DNA of 18,204 nucleotides from Propionibacteriaceae bacterium (GCA_030450535.1 JAKDIK010000015.1:1-18204), one strand, 5' to 3'; shown: positions 1 through 6,806, counted from the stretch's first letter. Numbers and translations: made by a program. The notes: generated by a model from the sequence alone, not told the origin.

Positions 1-1
1 C

Positions 2-1471
2 GCCGCCCTGGCCCAAGCCGACCTCGGCCTGGCCATGGGCACCGGGACCGACGTGGCCATCGAAGCCTCCGCCCTCACCCTGGTCACCGGCACCCTCCGA
101 GCCGCCCCCGATGCCATCCGACTCGCCCGCGCCACCCTGCGCACCGAGCTGTACCGGGTGGCCGTCGACGGCGGGGACCCGACCCCCCTGCTCGCCGACG
201 ACCGCCTGTCGTTCGATCATGCCGCCTACTCCCGCGACGGACGCTGGCTGTTCTGCCTGGGCAGCGACCTCGGCGAGACCGGCCTGGACTTCGTCGCGAC
301 CAACGACGCCCTCTACGTGGCGCCTGCCGACGGCGGAGCGCCGCGCCGCCTCACCGACCCCGCGACGGTGGAGCTGGCGGGCGCCCCCGTCCCGGTGGAT
401 GATGATGCAGTCCTCGTCGTGGCCGCCACCCGCGGCACCGCCGACCTGCTGCGGATCGCCGCCGACGGCACCACGACCACGGTGTGGTCCGGACGCCCAA
501 CCGTCCTCGCCGCGGCCGGCGTCCCGGACTCCGACGCCGTCGTGGCGGCGATCACCGACGTCGACTCTCCCGGCGAGGTGGCGGTGATCGACGCCGGCGG
601 CGTCCGGCGGCTCACCGACTTCGCCGCCGGGCTGCGGGATGGGACCACCATCGTGACGCCCACCGAGCTGACGGCCACCTCCCCCGACGGACACGAGATC
701 CACGGCTTCGTCCTCACCCCGGCGGGCGAGGGACCGCACCCGGTGCTGCTCACGATCCACGGCGGGCCGTACGCGAGCTACCCCAGCACCTTCTTCGACG
801 AGTGGCAGGTCTACGTCGAGGCCGGCTACGCGGTGGTCGCCTGCAACCCGCGCGGCTCGGCGGGCTACGGACAGGCGCACGGGGCCGCGATCCGCCACGA
901 CCTCGGCAACCTGGACATGGTCGATGTGCTCGCCTTCCTCGACCACGCCATCGCGACCCTCCCCCGCCTGGACGGCCAGCGCGTCGGCGTCATGGGCGGC
1001 AGCTACGGCGGCTACCTGACCGCGTGGCTCATCGCCCACGACCATCGCTTCGCGGGCGCCATCGTCGAGCGCGGATTCCTCGATCCGGCGTCGTTCGTGG
1101 GGGCGTCCGACATCGGCTGGTTCTTCGCCGACGCCTACAACGGCGCGCAGCTGGCCCAGCAGAACGCACAGTCGCCCATGCTGCTCACCGACCGGGTGCG
1201 GACACCCACGTTCGTCGTGCACTCCGAGCTGGACCTGCGCTGCCCGCTGGGCCAGGCGCTGCGCTACTACGCGCTGTTGAAGAAGCACGGCGTCGAGACC
1301 GAGCTGCTCGTGTTCCCCGGAGAGAACCACGAACTCTCCCGGTCGGGCAGCCCGTGGCACCGCCGACAGCGGTTCGAGAAGATCCTCGCGTGGTGGGAGC
1401 GTCACCTGCCCGTGGACGCGCCCGGCACCTCCGCGGCAGGCGCGGTCTCAGCGCCGGGGGGCCACGAGTAG
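2..1471 (+). CDS. Chimeric 5'-partial ORF: P-type ATPase C-terminal fragment fused to S9 prolyl-oligopeptidase-type hydrolase
   Basis: The frame is open to the left edge, so the true start lies outside the window; the first internal ATG is at 35. Bases 2-145 encode the hinge that follows the GDGxND motif of heavy-metal P1B ATPases (AQADLGLAMGTGTDVAIEA, then the LRAAPDAIRLARATLRT helix). From about base 146 the frame becomes an S9 serine peptidase: a partial beta-propeller (about residues 38-200, counting from the ATG at 35), then an alpha/beta-hydrolase domain. It has HGGP (242-245), the nucleophile motif GGSYGG with Ser323, Asp400 in SELDLRCP and His432 in GENHE, so the catalytic triad is complete. 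The ATPase part lacks its last two membrane helices, and the peptidase part, about 440 residues, is shorter than usual S9C enzymes of 600 or more. The peptidase probably cleaves short peptides at the C-terminal domain's active site. Either a real rearrangement or an assembly misjoin could explain the fusion; the hydrolase assignment is secure. Confidence 0.85.
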   Translation, partial: AALAQADLGLAMGTGTDVAIEASALTLVTGTLRAAPDAIRLARATLRTELYRVAVDGGDPTPLLADDRLSFDHAAYSRDGRWLFCLGSDLGETGLDFVATNDALYVAPADGGAPRRLTDPATVELAGAPVPVDDDAVLVVAATRGTADLLRIAADGTTTTVWSGRPTVLAAAGVPDSDAVVAAITDVDSPGEVAVIDAGGVRRLTDFAAGLRDGTTIVTPTELTATSPDGHEIHGFVLTPAGEGPHPVLLTIHGGPYASYPSTFFDEWQVYVEAGYAVVACNPRGSAGYGQAHGAAIRHDLGNLDMVDVLAFLDHAIATLPRLDGQRVGVMGGSYGGYLTAWLIAHDHRFAGAIVERGFLDPASFVGASDIGWFFADAYNGAQLAQQNAQSPMLLTDRVRTPTFVVHSELDLRCPLGQALRYYALLKKHGVETELLVFPGENHELSRSGSPWHRRQRFEKILAWWERHLPVDAPGTSAAGAVSAPGGHE

Positions 1472-1474
1472 GCT
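1469..1474 (+). promoter_or_regulatory. -10 box TAGGCT of a leaderless promoter for the lipoprotein gene
   Basis: TAGGCT fits the actinobacterial TANNNT -10 box and lies exactly 7 nt before the GTG at 1482, so the start codon would coincide with the transcription start. There is no good Shine-Dalgarno before that GTG. The first three bases are the stop codon of the preceding gene. No convincing -35 is visible. The same hexamer occurs upstream of eno and glmU in this window. Confidence 0.5.
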
Positions 1475-1481
1475 CCCGGGC

Positions 1482-2495
1482 GTGAGGGGTCCGGGTCGAG
1501 GCAACACCGTCGCGCGCGCCGCAGCCGTGACGCTCGCCGCCACGACGACGCTGGCCGTCGCCACGACGCTCGCCGCCTGCACGACCCCGGGCGCCGGTCC
1601 ATCGGCCACTGCCACCCCGTCGGTCGCGGCCGCACCGACGGCGTCCACCTCGCCCTCGGCGTCCCCGTCCACGTCCGCCACGGTCGCGGTCGACCTGACC
1701 CGGCCCGGTGTCGCCCGGGCGGTGGTCGACGACCTGCTCGAGGCGTCCGGCCAGACCCGCGCGATCATGGTGTCGGTGACCCGAACGGAGGCGTCCGTCG
1801 CCGTCGAGAAGCACGGCGTTGCCGAGACGTGGGGCTACCGCAACGGCGCGATCAGCCAGGTGCGCTCCGACATCAACTACGTCTCCCAGGCGACGTTCGT
1901 GCCCGCCGACTACGCGCTGGACGACGTCGGGGCGCTGTTCCGCGCCGGGCGCGCCGTTTCGGGGTCGGACGCCGGCCAGGAGTTGCAGATTGTCGACTAC
2001 TCCGCCGGCCTGGTGGCGATGACGGTGACGACGAATCCCGAATCACGCACGGTCTTCTTCAATTCCGACGGCACCCTGCTGCCCACGCTGGACTTCACCT
2101 CGGCGGACGGCCTGACGGACGCCTACGAGGCCGTCGTCGCGGCGCGGCGCGAGGGGTTGCAACTCGGGTTCGGGTCGGACGCCGGCGTCCACCTCGACGT
2201 CGCCGGGACCGCGGAGGGCACGATCAACCGGTTGCAGCGTTCCGCGCGCACCCCCGTCATCGTGACCTCGCGCACCGAGCAAGTCGCCGTGTCGCCCTTC
2301 GATCCGGGCGCCGTCGATCCCGCCGTCGTCTGGGCGGTCATCGAGGCCGAGCGGGAGGCCGGCCGCTACACCTACGACCAGGCGTGGACCTGCGTCGTGG
2401 ACCGCCGCAACGCCGAGGCGGCGCCGCGGATGCACTTCACCGTGGGCTCCCAGACCTTCACCACGAACCTCGCCGGCGTGCGCGTCAGCGGATGA
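1482..2495 (+). CDS. Secreted lipoprotein of unknown function
   Basis: This 337-residue protein has a lipoprotein signal peptide: basic N-terminus (MRGPGRG), hydrophobic Ala/Thr-rich core and lipobox LAAC with the lipidated cysteine at residue 33. A low-complexity Ala/Ser/Thr/Pro linker follows (about 34-68), typical of a tether that holds a domain away from the membrane. The remainder (about 70-337) looks like one or two alpha/beta domains with two central segments containing GSDAG, and ends in a region with a single Cys (WTCVVD). I do not recognise the family. The start is GTG at 1482, supported by the -10 box 7 nt upstream rather than by a Shine-Dalgarno. It follows the peptidase gene by 10 bp on the same strand and converges on the metallopeptidase gene. 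It acts outside the membrane; substrate and partners are unknown. Confidence 0.85.
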   Translation: MRGPGRGNTVARAAAVTLAATTTLAVATTLAACTTPGAGPSATATPSVAAAPTASTSPSASPSTSATVAVDLTRPGVARAVVDDLLEASGQTRAIMVSVTRTEASVAVEKHGVAETWGYRNGAISQVRSDINYVSQATFVPADYALDDVGALFRAGRAVSGSDAGQELQIVDYSAGLVAMTVTTNPESRTVFFNSDGTLLPTLDFTSADGLTDAYEAVVAARREGLQLGFGSDAGVHLDVAGTAEGTINRLQRSARTPVIVTSRTEQVAVSPFDPGAVDPAVVWAVIEAEREAGRYTYDQAWTCVVDRRNAEAAPRMHFTVGSQTFTTNLAGVRVSG

Positions 2496-2501
2496 GTCCG
2501 C
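2488..2501. terminator. Small hairpin at the convergent gene junction
   Basis: GCGGA (2488-2492) pairs perfectly with TCCGC (2497-2501) around the loop TGAG, which contains the lipoprotein stop codon. It sits in the 12-bp gap between two convergent genes. The stem is only 5 bp and has no U tract, so a terminator role is a weak inference. Confidence 0.25.
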
Positions 2502-2507
2502 GTTGGC

Positions 2508-3392
2508 TCAGCGCAGCGCGTCCGCCGAGAAGGTGTTGCACTGGTTCGGATCGCCGGTGTTGAAGCCCTTGGCAAGCCACTCCTTGCGCTGGGCGGAGCT
2601 GCCGTGGGTCCACGACTCGGGGGTCACCTGACCCTGGGTCTTGGATTGGATGTTGTCATCGCCGACGGTCTCGGCGGCGTCGATGGCGCGGTTGAGGTCG
2701 TCCTGCGTGACCGCCGAGATCGGCCCGTCCGGGTCGGAATCGGCGAACCGGAACCACACGCCCGCGTAGCAGTCGGCCTGCAGCTCCAGACGGACGCCAC
2801 CGGACTCAGGCCCGGCGTCCTGACCCTGGGACTGCACCTGCGACATGACGCCGGTGAGGTTTTGAATGTGGTGGCCGTACTCGTGGGCGATGACGTAGGC
2901 CTCCGCGGCGTCCCCGCCCTCGGCGCCGAGCTGGCTCAACAGACCCTCAAAGAACGACGTGTCGAGGTAGACCCGCTGGTCGGCCGGGCAGTAGAACGGC
3001 CCGACCTGCGAGGTGGCCTGGCCGCAGGCGGTCTCGATCGAGTTGGTGAACGTCGTGGTGGTCGTCTCCTGGTAACCCGACAGCGCCTGCGCCCAGTAGG
3101 CCTGGATCGAGTTCGTGTAGGCGACCCAACGGCACTCGCGGTTGGCCTCGATGTCGGCGCCGGTCTCACAGTCGGCGTACTCGTTCGTCGTCGGGTCCTG
3201 TTGCTGCGACTCCGTGGTCGTGGTCGTCCCGCCGCCCAGCAGATCGCCGGGGTTGAAGCCGAAGAGGAGTGCCAGGATCACGATGATGATGCTGGCGCCG
3301 CCGCCCACCGCGATACCGCCGCCGCGTCGGCCTCCCCCACCGCCCGAACGCATCTGGGACGAATCGAGCCGGGAGTTCTGGTTGTACTGCAC
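2508..3392 (-). CDS. ypfJ: Neutral zinc metallopeptidase, YpfJ family (PF04228 type)
   Basis: A membrane-anchored protein of 294 residues, predicted metal-dependent peptidase. It begins with a Gly/Arg-rich cytoplasmic tail (about 1-32), has one membrane segment (about 33-46, IIIVILALLFGF), and a Thr/Gln-rich spacer. The peptidase domain carries the zinc motif HEYGHH (His170, Glu171, His174) and, downstream, RLELQADCYAG, whose Glu203 is the likely third ligand as in this family. Cys75, Cys87, Cys123, Cys135 and Cys208 lie in the external part and could form disulfides. The start is GTG at 3392, with a strong GAGGAGG Shine-Dalgarno 6 nt upstream. The gene is divergent from the Nudix gene and has its own likely promoter. 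The physiological substrate of this family is not established. The family call is confident; the symbol is borrowed from the E. coli homologue. Confidence 0.92.
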   Translation of the reverse strand: MQYNQNSRLDSSQMRSGGGGGRRGGGIAVGGGASIIIVILALLFGFNPGDLLGGGTTTTTESQQQDPTTNEYADCETGADIEANRECRWVAYTNSIQAYWAQALSGYQETTTTTFTNSIETACGQATSQVGPFYCPADQRVYLDTSFFEGLLSQLGAEGGDAAEAYVIAHEYGHHIQNLTGVMSQVQSQGQDAGPESGGVRLELQADCYAGVWFRFADSDPDGPISAVTQDDLNRAIDAAETVGDDNIQSKTQGQVTPESWTHGSSAQRKEWLAKGFNTGDPNQCNTFSADALR

Positions 3393-3423
3393 TGCGGTCC
3401 TCCTCGCTTGAGGTCAGGCTCGG

Positions 3424-3429
3424 AGCATA
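3424..3429 (-). promoter_or_regulatory. -10 box TATGCT upstream of the zinc metallopeptidase gene
   Basis: Reading the minus strand, TATGCT lies about 31 nt before the GTG start and leaves room for a short leader with the Shine-Dalgarno. The -35 region is not recognisable. Because the Nudix gene runs the other way, the 3393-3523 gap holds divergent promoters. Confidence 0.4.
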
Positions 3430-3487
3430 TCCCCTTGCCGGCTCCGCGCACAGGAGCAGGACGCACCACGCCGTGGAACGCGGAGGT

Positions 3488-3516
3488 TTGGTTCAGTCCC
3501 GCCAACCGGCCAAGAT
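3488..3516 (+). promoter_or_regulatory. Promoter of the Nudix gene, apparently leaderless
   Basis: TTGGTT (3488-3493) and CAAGAT (3511-3516) are separated by 17 bp, a canonical sigma-70/SigA spacing, and CAAGAT lies 7 nt before a GTG at 3524. This geometry matches the other leaderless starts in the window, although CAAGAT departs from TANNNT at its first base and TTGGTT is only a partial -35 match. Confidence 0.4.
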
Positions 3517-3523
3517 GGGACGG

Positions 3524-4228
3524 GTGCACATCGTCGGGGTGGAGGTTCCGGGAGGGAGCCCTGCCCTGAACACCCCGCTCGGCCACGGCCAGGATCCCTA
3601 CCAGCTCGCCTGGGAGGAGGGCTACCGCGTCCTGCGCCCGCTCAGCGCCACCGGCACGGTGGATGACCTCACCGTCACCCTGCTCGTCACTCCGCACCAC
3701 CGTCCCGTCACCCCCCGCGGCCCGCAGCGCACCCGGACGACGCTGCGCCCCGACGAGCCGATCGGCGACCCCGTCGTCCGGCAGAGGCTCGCGGCGTACG
3801 GCATCGTCGTCTCCGACCGCGGCGTCCTGGCCACACAGTTCTCGCAGCGCACGGCCGTCCCCGGCATGTGGGGGTTGCCGGGCGGCGGCATCGACCCCGG
3901 GGAGAACCCGTCGGGCACCGTCCAGCGGGAGGTGTTCGAGGAGACGGGGCAGGAGATCGAGGTCGTCCAGTTTCTCGACATCCAGTCCGACCACTGGATC
4001 GGGCACTCCCCCACGGGCGTCATCGAGGACTTCCACGCCGTCCGCCTCATCTACGCGGCGCACTGCCCGGCACCGGAGGACCCGGTGGTCCTCGACGTCG
4101 GTGGGACGACCTCCAGCTCCCGCTGGGTGACCGCCGGCGCCCTGCGGGACGTCGACTGGATCAACGGTTCCCGCGCCCTGCTGGGCAAGCACGCGAAGGC
4201 CGTCCTGCACGGCTGGCGCACCCGCTGA
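3524..4228 (+). CDS. Nudix hydrolase with long N-terminal extension
   Basis: A hydrolase expected to cleave a nucleoside diphosphate linked to another moiety, using Mg2+. With the GTG at 3524 it is 234 residues. The first 85 or so residues are an extension outside the Nudix fold, with MHIVGVEVPGG and LAWEEGYRVLRPL. The Nudix fold then starts near AAYGIVVSDRG, and the Nudix box runs from Gly121 to Gln143: GGIDPGE, REVFEE, TG. All core acidic residues (Glu127, Glu136, Glu139, Glu140) are present; the last position is Gln instead of the usual aliphatic residue. The start is uncertain: ATG at 3515 or GTG at 3473 are in frame, but neither has a well-placed Shine-Dalgarno, while 3524 fits a leaderless promoter. 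Substrate cannot be read from the sequence. It ends at the strong hairpin shared with the convergent membrane-protein gene. Confidence 0.85.
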   Translation: MHIVGVEVPGGSPALNTPLGHGQDPYQLAWEEGYRVLRPLSATGTVDDLTVTLLVTPHHRPVTPRGPQRTRTTLRPDEPIGDPVVRQRLAAYGIVVSDRGVLATQFSQRTAVPGMWGLPGGGIDPGENPSGTVQREVFEETGQEIEVVQFLDIQSDHWIGHSPTGVIEDFHAVRLIYAAHCPAPEDPVVLDVGGTTSSSRWVTAGALRDVDWINGSRALLGKHAKAVLHGWRTR

Positions 4229-4263
4229 GGACGCGGTCGCGGTCGCGACACGGACACGGACAA

Positions 4264-4293
4264 GGGCCCCCGCACTCTCCGGTGCGGGGGCCC
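4264..4293. terminator. Bidirectional terminator hairpin, perfect 12-bp stem
   Basis: GGGCCCCCGCAC (4264-4275) pairs without mismatch with GTGCGGGGGCCC (4282-4293) around a 6-nt loop. It lies between the stops of two convergent genes (4228 and 4308), so it probably ends both transcripts. There is no U tract, which is common in high-GC actinobacteria. Confidence 0.8.
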
Positions 4294-4307
4294 CTCGTGT
4301 CAGGCGA

Positions 4308-5126
4308 TCAGTTGCTGCGGAAGTAGCTCAGCACGCGCAGGATCTCGGTGTAGAGCCACACCATGGTGACGGTCAGGCCGAACGCGGCGCGCCACGACTC
4401 GGATGCCGGCAGGCGGTTGCGGATGCCCTGTTCGATGTAGTCGAAGTCCATGATCAGGTTGGCCACGGCGAGCACGAGCGCGAGGATCGAGATGCCGATG
4501 GCCAGCAGGCCGGCACCGGAGCCGATCTCGCGGATGCCCAGGTTGATGCCCATGAACGACAGCGCCAGGTTGACCAGGACGAGACCGGCGAAGGCAAAGG
4601 TCGAGATCGTCACGATCTTGCGGAACTGGCTCGTGACCTTGATCCGGAGGAACTTGTACGCGGCCAGCGTTGCGGCGGCGGCGACGAACGTGGCCAGCAC
4701 GGCCTGCGGCACGATGCCGGCGTAGGAGGTCTCGAACATCGCGCTGAAGGCGCCGACGAACACTCCCTCGATGATCGAGAACAGACCCACGAACGCCGGG
4801 CTGATCTGCCTGCGGAACGACACGAACAGCACGACGACGAACGTCGCCAGACCGGCACCGATCGCCGTCATCTGGACGAGGGCCGGCGGCAGGAACATGA
4901 AGGTCAGCGCGCCGACGAGGAAGACCAGGCCGAGCGTGATGGCCGACTTGGTGATGACGTCGTCGATGGTCATGACGTCGCCGGGTCGCTGCGGGGCACC
5001 GTAGGGGCTCGGCGCGCCATAGGGGTCGGCCTGCTGGCCGGGGACGTATCCCTGCTGGTTGCCGTGGGACTGGCGCTGCGGTGCGAACTGCTCGCTCCGC
5101 GCGAAAACGGGGTTGGTACTGCGCAT
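4308..5126 (-). CDS. Bax inhibitor-1/YccA family integral membrane protein
   Basis: A 272-residue polytopic membrane protein. Residues 1-50 are a soluble Gln/Pro/Gly/Tyr-rich tail (QQADPYGAPSPYGAP), followed by about seven hydrophobic segments between residues 60 and 268. The end carries the family's acidic motif MDFDYIEQGI (about 226-235) and a terminal helix reaching EILRVLSYF. Bax inhibitor-1 relatives such as B. subtilis YetJ are pH-sensitive calcium leak channels; the role in actinobacteria is not established. The start is ATG at 5126 because GGAAAGG lies 5 nt before it; an in-frame ATG at 5141 is upstream of that Shine-Dalgarno and less likely. It is transcribed alone, with a -10 box at 5161-5166 and the perfect hairpin downstream. 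The family call is confident. Confidence 0.92.
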   Translation of the reverse strand: MRSTNPVFARSEQFAPQRQSHGNQQGYVPGQQADPYGAPSPYGAPQRPGDVMTIDDVITKSAITLGLVFLVGALTFMFLPPALVQMTAIGAGLATFVVVLFVSFRRQISPAFVGLFSIIEGVFVGAFSAMFETSYAGIVPQAVLATFVAAAATLAAYKFLRIKVTSQFRKIVTISTFAFAGLVLVNLALSFMGINLGIREIGSGAGLLAIGISILALVLAVANLIMDFDYIEQGIRNRLPASESWRAAFGLTVTMVWLYTEILRVLSYFRSN

Positions 5127-5160
5127 GGCTGGCCTTTCCATCGGTCAGATCGTTGAGTTC

Positions 5161-5166
5161 ATCCTA
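5161..5166 (-). promoter_or_regulatory. -10 box TAGGAT upstream of the YccA-family gene
   Basis: TAGGAT on the minus strand, about 34 nt before the ATG at 5126, fits TANNNT. No -35 element is visible. The same hexamer precedes the lipoprotein gene at 9651. Confidence 0.45.
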
Positions 5167-5245
5167 CGCAACGCGTCCGGCCCGCCCCGCATTCCGGTCC
5201 CCGGAGGTTTCCCCGAGGCCGAGCCAGCGCACCACCCCTCCTCGG

Positions 5246-5319
5246 TGCCCCCGGCGGGACTCGAACCCGCACTTGGGCGGGTTTAAGCCGCCTGCCTCTA
5301 CCGATTGGGCTACGGGGGC
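5246..5319 (-). tRNA. tRNA-Leu(UAA) with short (class I) variable loop
   Basis: A complete 74-nt cloverleaf can be folded. The 7-bp acceptor is GCCCCCG with CGGGGGC. The anticodon stem GGCGG/CCGCC closes loop CTTAAAC with anticodon UAA (bases 5285-5283). The variable loop is CAAGT, 5 nt only. The T stem GCGGG/CCCGC closes TTCGAGT, and the discriminator is A73. The next bases are CCG, so the CCA tail is not fully encoded. The D-arm GCCC-AATCGGTAGA-GGC has the 3-bp stem and AATNGGTAGA loop seen in bacterial tRNA-Leu, which with A73 supports leucine identity. Canonical tRNA-Leu has a long variable arm, absent here. It begins 3 nt after the exopolyphosphatase stop on the same strand, so it is probably processed from that transcript. 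Confidence 0.92.
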
Positions 5320-5322
5320 GCG

Positions 5323-6249
5323 CTACCGGGTTTCGTCCAGCAGGCCGAGCACGAGGCCGTCCAGGATGTCCGCCTCGCTCACGGTGAGGTCGACCCCGAG
5401 CCGTTCCCCGACCCGCGCGCAGATCAGCGCCCCGGCGCAGATGACGTCGGCCCGCCCCGGTTCCATGGTCGGGATCTGGAGCACCTGCGCCACCGGCGTC
5501 GTCAGCAGCCGCGCCGTCAGCGCCGAGAGCTCCCCCCGGCTGACGGTCGAGCCGTGGACGCGGGCCCGGTCGTAGGTGGCCAGGCCCTGCGCGATCGCCG
5601 ACAACGAGGTCGCCGTCCCGCCAACGCCGAACCACGTGCGCGCCGAGGCGAAGTCGATGCCGCTGGCGTCCAGCAGGTCGTCGCAATAGTCGATCGCCTC
5701 GGTGATCTCCGCGCCGCCGGGCGGATCAGCGGGCAGGAACCGCTCCCGCAGCCGCACCGAGCCCATGTCGAGCGCCAGGCCGCGATCGATGCCCCGGGCG
5801 CTGCCCAGCACCAGTTCGGTCGAGCCGCCGCCGATGTCCATCACGAGGGCCGGGACGTCGGCGTCCGGCAGGGCCGTGAGCGCACCGGTGAACGACAGCT
5901 CGGCCTCCTCCTCCCCGGAGATGATCTCGGCATCGACACCGAGGCGCTCGTGGACGCCGGAGAAGAAGGCCGCCCGGTTGCGCGCGTCGCGGGCCGCCGA
6001 CGTGGCCACGAACCGCACCCGTTCAACCCCCAGTCGGTTCAGCGCGACGGCGTATTCATCGCAGGCGGCGAAGGTGCGGGCGAGGGCGTCCGGGTGGAAC
6101 TCACCGGTGGCGTCCACGCCCTGGCCCAGCCGGGTCAGCCGCAGGTCACGGGTCAACTCCGTGAAGCCGTCGTCGGACGCCTGCGCAGCCAGCAGGCGGA
6201 CGGAGTTCGTGCCGCAGTCGATCGCCGCGACGCGGAGGGGATTGGTCAT
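5323..6249 (-). CDS. ppx: Exopolyphosphatase, Ppx/GppA family
   Basis: Predicted to release phosphate from polyphosphate ends (or to act on pppGpp) in the cytoplasm. The 308-residue protein is the short form, with only the two ASKHA-fold domains and no C-terminal HD domain. Phosphate-binding motif DCGTNSVRLL is at 11-20, the catalytic Glu is in SGEEEAELSF (Glu114 region), and MDIGGGSTELVLG (138-149) is the second phosphate loop. The ATG at 6249 overlaps the DUF501 stop as ATGA, so translation is coupled; the longer open frame upstream is out of family. Position after eno, ftsB-type and DUF501 genes matches M. tuberculosis Rv1026 (PPX2). The tRNA gene starts 3 nt downstream. Polyphosphatase versus pppGpp hydrolase cannot be decided from sequence. 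Confidence 0.93.
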   Translation of the reverse strand: MTNPLRVAAIDCGTNSVRLLAAQASDDGFTELTRDLRLTRLGQGVDATGEFHPDALARTFAACDEYAVALNRLGVERVRFVATSAARDARNRAAFFSGVHERLGVDAEIISGEEEAELSFTGALTALPDADVPALVMDIGGGSTELVLGSARGIDRGLALDMGSVRLRERFLPADPPGGAEITEAIDYCDDLLDASGIDFASARTWFGVGGTATSLSAIAQGLATYDRARVHGSTVSRGELSALTARLLTTPVAQVLQIPTMEPGRADVICAGALICARVGERLGVDLTVSEADILDGLVLGLLDETR

Positions 6250-6749
6250 GCGGGGTCCTCCAAGCAGGGGTGGGTCCAGAACTCGCCGAGGGCGGCCAGT
6301 GCCTCGTCGCCCAACGGGTTGACGCCGCGGCCCGCGGCCAGCGCATGGCCGACGAGCACGTGCAGGCACTTCACCCGGGACGGCATACCGCCGGCGCTGA
6401 CGCCCTCGATCTCCGGGACGTCCCCCAGCGCGGCCCGGTCACCGAGGTACGCCTCGTGGGCGTGCGCGTACCCGGCGGCCAAGTCGGCGTCCTCGGCCAG
6501 TCGCGAGGTCATCTCGGCCATCACACCCTGTGCCTCCAGGGTCGAGCAGCCGGCGACGGCGCGGGGACACGTGAGGTAATAGGTGGTCGGAAAGGGCGTC
6601 CCGTCGGGCAACCGCGGCTCGGTCGCCACGACGCCCGGCCGACCGCAGGGGCAGCGCCACGCGACCCCCGCGATGCCGCGGGGCCGGCGTCCGAGCTGAG
6701 CCGCCAGAGTGGCGACGTCTTCCGCCGTGGCGGGCTCGTAGCGGGGCAC
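6246..6749 (-). CDS. DUF501 domain protein
   Basis: The protein, 167 residues from the GTG at 6749, belongs to the DUF501 family (PF04417), an actinobacterial family of unknown function found between the FtsB-type gene and ppx. Visible features are a Cys pair in RCPCGRPG, a third Cys in LTCPRAVAGC and one more in that segment, a GGMPSRVKCLHVLVGH motif near the C-terminus, and a final Cys near the end. The cysteines could bind a metal; this is inference. The start is probably GTG at 6749, because TACGCT lies 6 nt before it (leaderless) and family members begin close to AEDVATLAAQLGR. An in-frame GTG at 6788 would add 13 unconserved residues. Its stop overlaps the ppx ATG. Confidence 0.88.
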   Translation of the reverse strand: MPRYEPATAEDVATLAAQLGRRPRGIAGVAWRCPCGRPGVVATEPRLPDGTPFPTTYYLTCPRAVAGCSTLEAQGVMAEMTSRLAEDADLAAGYAHAHEAYLGDRAALGDVPEIEGVSAGGMPSRVKCLHVLVGHALAAGRGVNPLGDEALAALGEFWTHPCLEDPA

Positions 6750-6755
6750 CGGAAC

Positions 6756-6761
6756 AGCGTA
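6756..6761 (-). promoter_or_regulatory. -10 box TACGCT, leaderless promoter for DUF501-ppx-tRNA
   Basis: On the minus strand TACGCT is followed by six bases (GTTCCG) and then the GTG at 6749. The arrangement is almost the same as before mfd (TACACT, GTTGCG, GTG). No clear -35. It would give DUF501, ppx and the tRNA their own promoter inside the cluster. Confidence 0.45.
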
Positions 6762-6806
6762 GCCGTTGCACGGCGTGACCGGACGCACCGTCGCGACCCG
6801 TTCCGC

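Noticed and set aside
2604..3569. Long plus-strand open frame opposite the zinc metallopeptidase gene
   Set aside because: It is Arg/Val/Leu-rich antisense translation of a gene with clear motifs and its own Shine-Dalgarno; high GC makes such open frames common.
5213..5245. Possible terminator hairpin after the tRNA (CCGAGG with CCTCGG)
   Set aside because: The stem is 6 bp with a 21-nt loop and it abuts the tRNA 3' end, so it could not be distinguished from chance pairing in GC-rich DNA.
5159..5686. Minus-strand frame overlapping the tRNA and the end of ppx
   Set aside because: It is out of frame with ppx and runs through the tRNA; Arg/Gly/Pro-rich shadow.
6250..6369. N-terminal extension of the ppx frame
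   Set aside because: Residues before MTNPLRVAAIDCG lie inside DUF501 and are Arg/Pro-rich; the ATGA overlap at 6246-6249 is the natural start.
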